A DNA stretch of 13,521 nucleotides, from contig JBOGVU010000072.1 in assembly GCA_050692915.1 (NCBI GenBank), forward strand, positions 1-13,521. The letters run 5' to 3'. This document shows positions 1 through 6,194 of the stretch, piece after piece. The translations under genes were made by a program, and so were the position numbers. The notes under the pieces were generated by a model. That model saw only the letters and a list, made by a program, of their open reading frames with translations. It searched no databases and was not told where the DNA came from. Within the stretch, counting starts at the first letter, position 1; each line of letters starts with the position of its first letter. The stretch is from CALAEC01 sp050692915. GTDB taxonomy: Bacteria; Actinomycetota; UBA4738; CALAEC01.

Positions 1-1
1 G

Positions 2-652
2 CTCCAGGCGGCGCAGGACGCCGGGATCACCGTCGTCCTGGTCGACACCATCGTGGACGACGAGAGCATCGGCGTCTCCCGGATCGCCACGGACAACGTC
101 GAGGGCGGCCGGGTCGCCGGCGAGGCCCTGGTCGAGCTGATCGGCGGCGAGGGCTCGGTGTTCGTCAACACCACCCAGCCCGGGGTCTCCACGGTGGAAG
201 AGCGCCAGGAGGGCTTCGAGTCGGTGATCGAGGGCGAGGCCGGCATCGAGTACCTGGGCGCCGAGTTCAACAACGACGACGCCACCAGGGCGGCCCAGAT
301 CACCTCGGCGGTGCTGGCTCGCAACCCCGAGCTGGCGGGCATCTTCGCCACGAACCTGTTCTCGGCCGAGGGAGCGGCCACCGCGCTCCGGGACGCCGGG
401 GCTCAGGAACAGGTCCAGATCGTCGGCTTCGACGCGAGCCCGGGGCAGGTGGACCAGCTGGAGGAAGGCCTGGTCCAGGCGCTGGTGGCCCAGAACCCCA
501 GGGAGATCGGTTTCCAGGGCGTGCAGACCGCCGTGGCGTCGATCCGGGGGGAGGACTTCGAGGAGCAGATCACCACGCCGCTCACCGTGGTCACCCAGGA
601 CAACCTGGATGACCCTGAGGTTCAGGACACCCTCTACCTGGGCGAGTGCTGA
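2..652 (+). CDS. Sugar ABC transporter substrate-binding protein, 3' part
   Basis: The reading frame is open from the first bases of the window, so this is the last 216 codons of a longer gene; signal peptide and first lobe are missing. The protein resembles the type 1 periplasmic binding proteins of the RbsB/Peripla_BP_4 group. Visible hallmarks are a VVLVDT strand near the edge, IVGFDASPG about two thirds along, and LVAQNPREIGFQGVQTAV near the C-terminus, which matches the VAQNP..MG..GV segment of ribose/xylose-type binders. By family it is an extracytoplasmic, lipid-anchored or secreted receptor that delivers a sugar to an ABC permease. No permease or ATPase follows, so they are either upstream of the window or elsewhere. 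The gene meets the oxidoreductase gene tail to tail with a 19-base overlap. I infer that it imports the substrate of the catabolic genes to its right; the ligand itself is unknown. Confidence 0.9.
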   Translation, partial: LQAAQDAGITVVLVDTIVDDESIGVSRIATDNVEGGRVAGEALVELIGGEGSVFVNTTQPGVSTVEERQEGFESVIEGEAGIEYLGAEFNNDDATRAAQITSAVLARNPELAGIFATNLFSAEGAATALRDAGAQEQVQIVGFDASPGQVDQLEEGLVQALVAQNPREIGFQGVQTAVASIRGEDFEEQITTPLTVVTQDNLDDPEVQDTLYLGEC

Positions 653-1869
653 TCTCGCTCTGAAGGACGCGCGCGGCCGGCGTCGTTCCCCGGCGTCGGC
701 CGCACGCCTTCCGGGGTGCCGGTGCCGGCCGGGACCGGCTCGGCCCGCCCGGAGCCGGCGGATCTAAGGGCGGCGTCGAAGAGTCGATGTGCCGCCAGCG
801 CCTCCCGGGGGGTCACACATGCGAAGGCGTCGCCCAGGGCCCCGGCTCGCTCCGCCAGGAACGCCGCCCACATCTGGAGCACCGCGTCGGAGAACCCGAA
901 CTCGAAGATCCCTCCGGTGACCGTGGGGAAGACGGACTGGCTGCCGGTCTCGACCTGCTCCCAGACCTGCTCGCCGTCCCGAACCGAGAACCGCAGCACG
1001 GTCTTGGGGTGGGCGGTCGAGAACTCGACGCCGCCCCGCATGCCCACCGCCCGGATACGCCAGGTGTTCATCTCACCGGGAGCGATGCGCTTCGTCTCCA
1101 CGGTCAGAGGGAACTCACCGTCGGGAGCGGCGACGGTGCAGACGAGCGTGGCGTTCTCGATCGTGTCGCAGGGCACCGGGGCCCCGTCGGGCCCGGGACG
1201 CTCGGTCACCAGGTCCTGGAGCACCGCGTACACGCGAGAAGGGAACCACCCGAGCTTGTAGGGCAGATGGAGGGCGTGCATCCCAAGGTCGCCCATCACC
1301 CCGGTTCGGCCGGCGAACCTCGTCTGGCGCTTCCAGGTGATCGGCTTCTCGAGGTCCAGGTCGCTGGAGTGCAGGAACGCGGTGTTGGCCTCGATGACCC
1401 GGCCGATGGTCCCCGATCGGATGATGCCTGCGGCGACCTGGGCCCCCGGGAAGTACGGCATCTCGCTGGAGCACCGCACGAAGAGGTCCGGCCGTCGTCG
1501 CAGCGCCTCCAGGATCCGCTCCCCAGCAGGCAGGTCGATCCCGAAGGGCTTCTCTCCCAGGAAGTCCTTCCCGGCATCGATCGCGGCGAGGTACAGCTCC
1601 TCGTGGAGATGGTGCGGCACCGCGATGTACAGCACCTCCACCCCGTCATCCCGGAGCAGGTCGCGGTAGTCGGTGCTGAGCGTGCGGACGGTGTCGATGC
1701 GCTCGAACCACGAGAGCACGTCGGGATCGCTGTCACAGACCGCGGTCAGCCGGGGGCGGACCGGGTGGTCCTGGAGCGCCGCCCACCGGCCGATGGCGGC
1801 GGCCGTCTCCTTGCCCATGAGGCCGCCACCGATGATGCCGACCTCGACCCCCCGCGCGTTGTCGCTCAG
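634..1869 (-). CDS. Gfo/Idh/MocA family NAD(P)-dependent sugar/polyol oxidoreductase
   Basis: The 411-residue protein has an N-terminal Rossmann fold with GIIGGGLMGKE (residues 11-21), the family EKP signature in GEKPFG (E106-K107-P108, the lysine being catalytic) and GDLGMH (193-198), carrying the acid/histidine pair usual in this family. The C-terminal alpha/beta domain follows. Members oxidise or reduce sugars, inositols or sugar derivatives with NAD(P) in the cytoplasm. No ATG, GTG or TTG lies near the Rossmann strand; CTG at 1869 overlaps the aldolase stop as CTGA and has GAGGGAG upstream, so I chose it. A TTG at 1911 is the alternative. The gene is the second of a two-gene minus-strand operon with the aldolase. 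The last 40 or so residues are rich in Pro, Gly and Arg, look non-conserved and overlap the convergent neighbour. Substrate is unknown; inositol dehydrogenase-like activity is one possibility. Confidence 0.9.
   Translation of the reverse strand: MSDNARGVEVGIIGGGLMGKETAAAIGRWAALQDHPVRPRLTAVCDSDPDVLSWFERIDTVRTLSTDYRDLLRDDGVEVLYIAVPHHLHEELYLAAIDAGKDFLGEKPFGIDLPAGERILEALRRRPDLFVRCSSEMPYFPGAQVAAGIIRSGTIGRVIEANTAFLHSSDLDLEKPITWKRQTRFAGRTGVMGDLGMHALHLPYKLGWFPSRVYAVLQDLVTERPGPDGAPVPCDTIENATLVCTVAAPDGEFPLTVETKRIAPGEMNTWRIRAVGMRGGVEFSTAHPKTVLRFSVRDGEQVWEQVETGSQSVFPTVTGGIFEFGFSDAVLQMWAAFLAERAGALGDAFACVTPREALAAHRLFDAALRSAGSGRAEPVPAGTGTPEGVRPTPGNDAGRARPSERDQHSPR
669..707 (+). terminator. Strong GC hairpin after the binding-protein gene, possible terminator
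   Basis: Seventeen bases after the binding-protein stop codon lies a long imperfect inverted repeat. The core arms are GCGGCCG (673-679) and CGGCCGC (697-703), extended inward by five pairs including two G-U and outward by three pairs across one mismatch, with a loop of about seven bases. No T-tract follows on the plus strand, as is common for actinobacterial hairpin terminators. It lies inside the last codons of the opposing oxidoreductase gene, so the fold could also be a by-product of the GC-rich tail. Confidence 0.35.
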
Positions 1870-2699
1870 GTCGCTCCCTCGACGAGCGTCATGGCCTTCT
1901 CCGGGGGCCAATCGTCGTGGACGATGGCCATCAGGGCCCGGGTGATGGCGCCAGGGGACGGGTGCTGGATGATGTTGCGTCCGTACACGATCCCCGCCGC
2001 ACCCTGACGGATCAAATCGTGGGTCCGGGCCAGGATCTCCTCGTCGCTCACCCGGCCGCCCCCACGGGCCAGCACCGGGACGCCGGCGATCTCCACCACG
2101 CGGTGGTAGTCGGCGAGATCGTCGGTGGGGTCGGCCTTGATGATGTCGGCCCCCAGCTCGACGGCCTGCCGGACCAGGGCGGTGATCCTTCCGAGGTCCC
2201 CGTCGACGGCGTACCCGCCGCCGTCCGCGGGCTTCATCACCAGCGGCTCGACCATCAGGGGCATCCCGGCGGCCTCGCAGGCTCCCTTGAGCCGGCTGAC
2301 ATTCTCGATGCTGGCCCGACGAAGGTCCTCGGCGCCGGGGATATCGAACATGTTCACCACGACGCACGCCGCGTCCAGACGGAGGGCCTGCTCCACCGGA
2401 TCGTCGATCAGGACCGCGAACGCTCGCTCCGGCTGCTGCCGCCCGTAGACGTTGGCCGTGTCGGACCGGAGCACCAGTGCCGGTTTGTCGCGACCCGGCC
2501 TGGACTGGAGCAGGTGCGCCTGGCCGACCGTCAGCTGGATCGCGTCGGGGGCGGCCTCCACCAACCGATCCACGGCGACCGCCATGTCCTCGATGCCGGC
2601 CAGGAACTCCGCCTGGCCGGCGAATCCGTGATCGACGGCGACGTCCAGGCACCGGCTCGACCTCGGGTTGAACAACCGATTCAGTCGGTAGAGCTTCAT
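1866..2699 (-). CDS. Class I aldolase of the DhnA/LacD/LsrF type (DeoC/FbaB superfamily)
   Basis: This 277-residue protein looks like a TIM-barrel class I aldolase of Pfam DeoC/FbaB/LacD type. Near the N-terminus is DHG (23-25), as in DhnA-type fructose-bisphosphate aldolase and LsrF. MVEPL (149-153) and GADIIKADPTDD (183-194) follow, with K188 the probable Schiff-base lysine; ARGGGR (211-216) and YGRNIIQHPSP (239-249) resemble the phosphate-binding loops. By family it cleaves a phosphorylated ketose, or in LsrF acts as a thiolase on phospho-AI-2. The ATG at 2699 is preceded by AAGGGGAG, an excellent ribosome binding site. It is the first gene leftward from the shared control region and its stop overlaps the oxidoreductase start. 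With two kinases in the divergent operon, I infer that it cleaves a ketose phosphate or bisphosphate into C3 units; homology to YihT, LacD or LsrF cannot be separated by eye. Confidence 0.85.
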   Translation of the reverse strand: MKLYRLNRLFNPRSSRCLDVAVDHGFAGQAEFLAGIEDMAVAVDRLVEAAPDAIQLTVGQAHLLQSRPGRDKPALVLRSDTANVYGRQQPERAFAVLIDDPVEQALRLDAACVVVNMFDIPGAEDLRRASIENVSRLKGACEAAGMPLMVEPLVMKPADGGGYAVDGDLGRITALVRQAVELGADIIKADPTDDLADYHRVVEIAGVPVLARGGGRVSDEEILARTHDLIRQGAAGIVYGRNIIQHPSPGAITRALMAIVHDDWPPEKAMTLVEGAT

Positions 2700-2707
2700 C
2701 GCTCCCC

Positions 2708-2737
2708 TTGACCAGCCGACGGAACAGAACCTAGGCT
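2708..2737 (+). promoter_or_regulatory. Promoter of the isomerase-kinase operon
   Basis: On the plus strand TTGACC (2708-2713) and TAGGCT (2732-2737) are separated by 18 bases. TAGGCT also occurs just before the PPOX gene in this window. Transcription would start near 2744, the left edge of the palindrome, so the operator covers the start point. The -10 box overlaps the -10 box of the opposing promoter on the CCTAGG core, making the two promoters interlocked. Confidence 0.5.
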
Positions 2738-2757
2738 ACCCAGGACAACGTTGTCAA
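2728..2757 (-). promoter_or_regulatory. Promoter of the aldolase-oxidoreductase operon
   Basis: On the minus strand a perfect TTGACA (2757-2752) is followed after 18 bases by TAGGTT (2733-2728), which keeps the T1, A2 and T6 positions of the -10 box. Transcription would start near 2721, giving a leader of about 20 bases that includes the AAGGGGAG ribosome binding site. The -35 box lies partly inside the GACAAC/GTTGTC palindrome, so a bound repressor would block it. Confidence 0.55.
2744..2755. promoter_or_regulatory. LacI-family-type operator, perfect 12-bp palindrome
   Basis: GACAACGTTGTC is a perfect palindrome with a central CG, the layout of many LacI/GalR-family operators (TTGACAACGTTGTCAA-like sites). 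It sits between the divergent operons, overlaps the minus -35 box and the plus start point, and would let one sugar-responsive repressor control both arms. No LacI-family gene is in the window; the regulator is presumably encoded nearby or upstream of the transporter. Assignment rests on the motif alone. Confidence 0.6.
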
Positions 2758-2774
2758 TCGGCCGAGGTAGCCCG

Positions 2775-3827
2775 GTGGATCCGATCGTCCTGGCGTCCAA
2801 CCAGATCCCACGCTTCTATCGCGGTGGAGAGGCCATCGCCGGGTTCCGGGGGATGCCCCACCGGGACGAGCTCGCGCCCGAGGACTGGGTGGGATCGGCC
2901 ACGGCCGTGTTCGGCTCGGAGACGCTGGGCCTGTCGGCGCTGCCGGACGGCCGAACCGTGAAGGAAGCGCTTCACTCCGACCCTGAGGGCTTCCTGGGGC
3001 CCGCGCACGCGGAGCGGTTCGGGTCGGAGATGGGACTGCTGGTGAAGCTGCTGGATGCCGGGCAGCGGCTGCCGGTGCACTGTCACCCGAGCCGGGAGTT
3101 CGCCCGCCGGCACCTCGACTGTCCCTACGGGAAAACGGAGGCCTGGGTCGTGGTCGAGGTTCGATCGCCGGAACCCTTCGTGTACCTGGGGTTCCGGGAC
3201 GACGTGGACCTGGCCACGCTGACCGGCTGGGTCGCCGGGCAGGAAACCGGGGAGATCGCGGGAGCCATGCATCGGTTGCCCGCGGCGTCGGGTGACTCGA
3301 TCCTGGTGCCGGCCGGAGTCCCGCACAGCATCGGAGAGGGAGTCTTCATCGTGGAGCTCCAGGAGCCCACCGACCTCTCGGTGCTCCTGGAGTGGAAGGG
3401 CTTCGACATCGATGGAGCTCGCGACGGACACCTTGGGCTGGGCTTCGAGACCGCGCTGGGGTGCGTGGATCGATCGGGCTGGGGACCGGAGGAGCTCGGG
3501 CGGCTCCGGGCCGTACGCCAGGACGGTGAACCTCGGCGGCCCGGGGTGGAGCTCCTGTTTCCCGAGGAGGCAGACCCCTTCTTCCGGGCCGAGCGGATCC
3601 ATCCGCGTGGCGCCGCCCCGCTCCCGACCGGCGTATCGATCCTCGTGGTGACCGCGGGATCCGGCACGCTCGGCTGGGGGGACCGCCTGCTGGACGTCGG
3701 TCGAGGCGACACCGTGCTGATCCCCTTCGCCGCGGGCGACTGTGTTCTGAGGGGCTCGCTCGAGGCCGTCCGCTGCATGCCTCCCGACGCGGGCGCGCCG
3801 GAGGCCTCCGTGCCGACCTTCAGATGA
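2775..3827 (+). CDS. ManA-type (class I phosphomannose isomerase-like) cupin sugar isomerase
   Basis: The protein of 350 residues from the GTG at 2775 matches class I mannose-6-phosphate isomerases, zinc cupins that interconvert aldose and ketose (phosphates). Signatures are VHCHPS (101-106), where the family normally has VQVHPD; GKTEAW (119-124), holding the conserved lysine and zinc-ligand glutamate; and PAGVPHSIGEGVFIVELQEPTD-like residues 179-200, with H184 as the third zinc ligand. The usual Gln ligand is His here (H102). A second, smaller cupin-like region forms the C-terminus. GAGG lies 7 bases before GTG 2775; an in-frame TTG at 2751 would place the start inside the operator with no ribosome site, so I prefer the GTG. 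It is the first gene of the plus operon and its stop overlaps the kinase start (ATGA). The true substrate may be a rare hexose rather than mannose 6-phosphate. Confidence 0.8.
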   Translation: MDPIVLASNQIPRFYRGGEAIAGFRGMPHRDELAPEDWVGSATAVFGSETLGLSALPDGRTVKEALHSDPEGFLGPAHAERFGSEMGLLVKLLDAGQRLPVHCHPSREFARRHLDCPYGKTEAWVVVEVRSPEPFVYLGFRDDVDLATLTGWVAGQETGEIAGAMHRLPAASGDSILVPAGVPHSIGEGVFIVELQEPTDLSVLLEWKGFDIDGARDGHLGLGFETALGCVDRSGWGPEELGRLRAVRQDGEPRRPGVELLFPEEADPFFRAERIHPRGAAPLPTGVSILVVTAGSGTLGWGDRLLDVGRGDTVLIPFAAGDCVLRGSLEAVRCMPPDAGAPEASVPTFR

Positions 3828-5182
3828 GCGAGGAGATGCTCCTCGGCCTGGACCTGGGGACCACGTACGCCAAGGCCGCGGTGGTGACGCTGGACGGCCG
3901 GGAGCGCGCTCACGGAAGGGCCCTCACGCCCTGGCGCCGGGTTCCGACGGGCGCGGAGATGGATCCTCACGACCTGGTGCGAGCGGCGGTGGCCGCCGCC
4001 CGCCAGGCCGTGGGTGCGGCGCCCTCAGGGAGAGTGGTGGGCGTCGGCATCTGCAGCATGGCCGAGACCGGCGCCCTGTTGGACGCGGCCGGGGAGCCGG
4101 TGGCCCCCATGATCGCGTGGCACGACACCCGGGGGGGTCCGGAGGCCGAGGATGCGGGAGCCGCGATCGGCTCGGAGCGGTTCAGCGAGCGAACCGGCCT
4201 CCCCCTCAGCCGCCTGTGCACGCTGAGCAAGTACCGGTGGATGCGAGCCAACCTTCCCGCGGCGGCCGGGGGAGCCAGATGGCTGAACGTGGCCGAGTGG
4301 ATGGTTCGAGCGTTCGGGGGAGAGGAGGTGGCGGAGCCCTCGCTCTCGTCGCGAACCGGATTCCTGGATCTCGATCGACGGGGGTGGTGGGATGAAGCCC
4401 TCGAGCTGGCCGAGGCACCGGCCGGATTCCTCCCGGACTCGAAGGACGCGGGGGAGCCCGCGGGGCGCTTGACCGAGGCGCTGCCGGAGGCCGGGGGGGC
4501 CGTGCTCACGGTCTCGGGACACGACCACCCCTGTGCCTCCGTCGGCGCGGGGGCCACCCGTCCCGGGGACCTGTTCGATTCCTGCGGGTCGGCCGAGGCC
4601 TTCGTCCGGCCCGTGGATCGGCCGGTGGGGTCCGATGCCGTCCTGCGCGCGGTCGCGGGGGGAGCGACGGTGGGGTGGAACGCGGTGCCCGGCCAGCAGG
4701 CCCTGATGGCGGGCTTCGTCTCGGGCCTGGCCCTGCAGCGGTTCCTGGACCTCTTGGGCGTGGACGAGGACGGCCGGAAGGGCCTCGAGGCGGCCGCGCT
4801 GGAGATCCCCCCGGGTGCGGGTGGAATCACGCTGGTGGGAGTGACTGATGATCGGGCCACGCTCCAGGGGATCCCACCGTCCGCCGGCCCCGCCCACGTG
4901 TGGCGGGCCGCGGTCGAGGCGGTGGCCCGCCACGGCGCCGAGGTCCTGGCCACGATCCGGTCGGTGGCGGGGGACTCGGCTCGGCTGGTGGTTACGGGCG
5001 GATGGGCCCGGAGCCCCACGGTACGGGCGGTGAAGCGAGAGGTCCTGGGACCCTTCGAGGAGCCCGTGGTCCAGGAGGCGGGGGCCAGGGGAGCGGCGCT
5101 GATCGCCGGGATCGCGGCCGGCGTCTTCAAGGGCTTCGATGACCTCCCCCCCGTGGAGTGGCGGGAACCGGACCGGCGATGA
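3824..5182 (+). CDS. FGGY-family carbohydrate kinase
   Basis: This 452-residue cytoplasmic kinase transfers phosphate from ATP to a sugar or polyol hydroxyl. The N-terminal phosphate-1 motif LGLDLGTTYAKAAV is at residues 7-20. SGHDHPC (231-237) holds the catalytic base D234, and GDLFDSCGSAEAF (248-260) with VVTGGWARSP (389-398) forms the nucleotide-binding half; the usual C-terminal QEAGARGAAL segment follows. It is on the short side for the family (typically near 500). The start codon overlaps the isomerase stop and its own stop overlaps the DUF4432 start, both as ATGA, so translation is probably coupled. FGGY members act on xylulose, gluconate, glycerol, rhamnulose, ribulose, erythritol or AI-2, and this one cannot be assigned by eye. 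From its neighbours I infer a ketose as substrate. Confidence 0.9.
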   Translation: MSEEMLLGLDLGTTYAKAAVVTLDGRERAHGRALTPWRRVPTGAEMDPHDLVRAAVAAARQAVGAAPSGRVVGVGICSMAETGALLDAAGEPVAPMIAWHDTRGGPEAEDAGAAIGSERFSERTGLPLSRLCTLSKYRWMRANLPAAAGGARWLNVAEWMVRAFGGEEVAEPSLSSRTGFLDLDRRGWWDEALELAEAPAGFLPDSKDAGEPAGRLTEALPEAGGAVLTVSGHDHPCASVGAGATRPGDLFDSCGSAEAFVRPVDRPVGSDAVLRAVAGGATVGWNAVPGQQALMAGFVSGLALQRFLDLLGVDEDGRKGLEAAALEIPPGAGGITLVGVTDDRATLQGIPPSAGPAHVWRAAVEAVARHGAEVLATIRSVAGDSARLVVTGGWARSPTVRAVKREVLGPFEEPVVQEAGARGAALIAGIAAGVFKGFDDLPPVEWREPDRR

Positions 5183-6189
5183 CCGGTCCCATGGAGGACT
5201 ACGTCCGGGCGGGCAAGGTCGCCAACCTCGACCAGCTGGCCGTCGCCATCTCGTCCACCGTCGCCGACGGCCCCGCTCAGGGGTGCCGGGCCCTGGATCT
5301 CCGCGTGGCCGGCGGGATCGACGTCAGGGTCCTCCCGGATCGGGGCTTCGACATCGGCCAGGCCTGGTTCCGCGGCCTTCCGCTGGCCTGGATCTCCGGT
5401 GTGGGGGAGTCGGCCCCGTTGACGGAGCTCACCGGTGAGGCGTGGCGGGAGGCGTTCGGCGGAGGACTGGTCACCACCTGTGGGCTCCGCAACGTCGGAT
5501 CTCCTTCCGAGGGTCACGGTCTTCACGGCCGGTTCTCCCACCTGCCGGCCTCGGACGTGCGGGTGGACCGAGCGACGGCGGAGGGTGACCTCGTCCTCAC
5601 CGCGCGGGCCGTGATCGACGAGACCGATGAAGGGGGAGCTCACCTCCGGGTCGAGCGGACCGTGCGTACCCGCACCGGCCGAGGTCTCGTGGAGCTCACG
5701 GACGTAACGGTGAATCTTGGCGGCGCTCCGGAGCCGGGCCCGATCCTCTACCACGTGAACCTGGGGGTTCCCCCTTTCGACCGGGACGCGCGTCTGGAGG
5801 TCGACAGCCTCGAGGTCCTCCCACGGGATCCCGACGCGGAACGTGGCCTGGCCTCGTGGATGGAGCCGGGACTCCCCGAGGATGGAGCGTCCGAGATGGT
5901 CTTCGAGCACCGGGTGCGCCCGGACGGGTCGGGCTGGGCCCGGGCCGCCCTGACGAACCGATCCGCAGGACTGAGGCTCGTCCTTCTGTGGCGGCAGGCG
6001 GAGCTGCCTCGCTTCCACCAGTGGCTCCACCGGGGCCGGGGGATGTACGTGTTGGGGTTGGAGCCGGCCAACTGCTCGGTGTTGGGTCGAGCGGCCGACC
6101 GAGCGAAGGGGGAACTGCCGGTCCTCGGGCCCGGGGAGCGACGGACCACGGAGATCCGGATCACGGCCGAGACGCTCGGGGAGAGCTGA
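5179..6189 (+). CDS. DUF4432 family protein (aldose 1-epimerase-like)
   Basis: The 336-residue protein matches DUF4432, a galactose-mutarotase-fold family usually annotated aldose 1-epimerase-like. Seen in order: LPDRGFDIG, a GLVTTCGLRNVGSPSEGHGLHGRFSHLPAS-type segment in the middle third, YHVNLG, and near the end YVLGLEPANCS followed by GRAADRAKGELPVLGPGE. The histidines in GLHGRFSH and YHVNLG and the glutamate of GLEPANC are candidate active-site residues by analogy with mutarotases. I chose ATG 5179, which overlaps the kinase stop as ATGA; GTG 5158 and ATG 5191 are in-frame alternatives with no better ribosome site. It probably equilibrates anomers or epimers of the pathway sugar before phosphorylation. 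The biochemical role of the family is largely undefined, so the function is inferred from fold and operon context. Confidence 0.88.
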   Translation: MTGPMEDYVRAGKVANLDQLAVAISSTVADGPAQGCRALDLRVAGGIDVRVLPDRGFDIGQAWFRGLPLAWISGVGESAPLTELTGEAWREAFGGGLVTTCGLRNVGSPSEGHGLHGRFSHLPASDVRVDRATAEGDLVLTARAVIDETDEGGAHLRVERTVRTRTGRGLVELTDVTVNLGGAPEPGPILYHVNLGVPPFDRDARLEVDSLEVLPRDPDAERGLASWMEPGLPEDGASEMVFEHRVRPDGSGWARAALTNRSAGLRLVLLWRQAELPRFHQWLHRGRGMYVLGLEPANCSVLGRAADRAKGELPVLGPGERRTTEIRITAETLGES

Positions 6190-6194
6190 TCGCC

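Noticed and set aside
787..2007. A 406-codon plus-strand open frame opposite the oxidoreductase and aldolase
   Set aside because: Its His/Gly/Arg/Asp-rich translation has no family features and mirrors the codon pattern of the real minus-strand genes.
2751..2774. TTG at 2751 as the start of the ManA-type gene
   Set aside because: It would lie inside the operator palindrome with no ribosome site, whereas GTG 2775 has GAGG at proper spacing and begins the conserved-looking protein.
634..5182. An Lsr-type AI-2 uptake and processing system (FGGY kinase like LsrK, aldolase like LsrF, sugar-binding protein like LsrB)
   Set aside because: No LsrG-like protein is present, and the ManA-type isomerase, DUF4432 and PfkB kinase have no place in that pathway. 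It remains a minor alternative for the aldolase alone.
3967..6030. A 687-codon open frame on the minus strand opposite the FGGY kinase and DUF4432 genes
   Set aside because: It is low-complexity (Pro, Arg, Ser and Gly rich) with no domain, while the plus strand encodes two well-recognised families. Long antisense frames are expected at this GC content.
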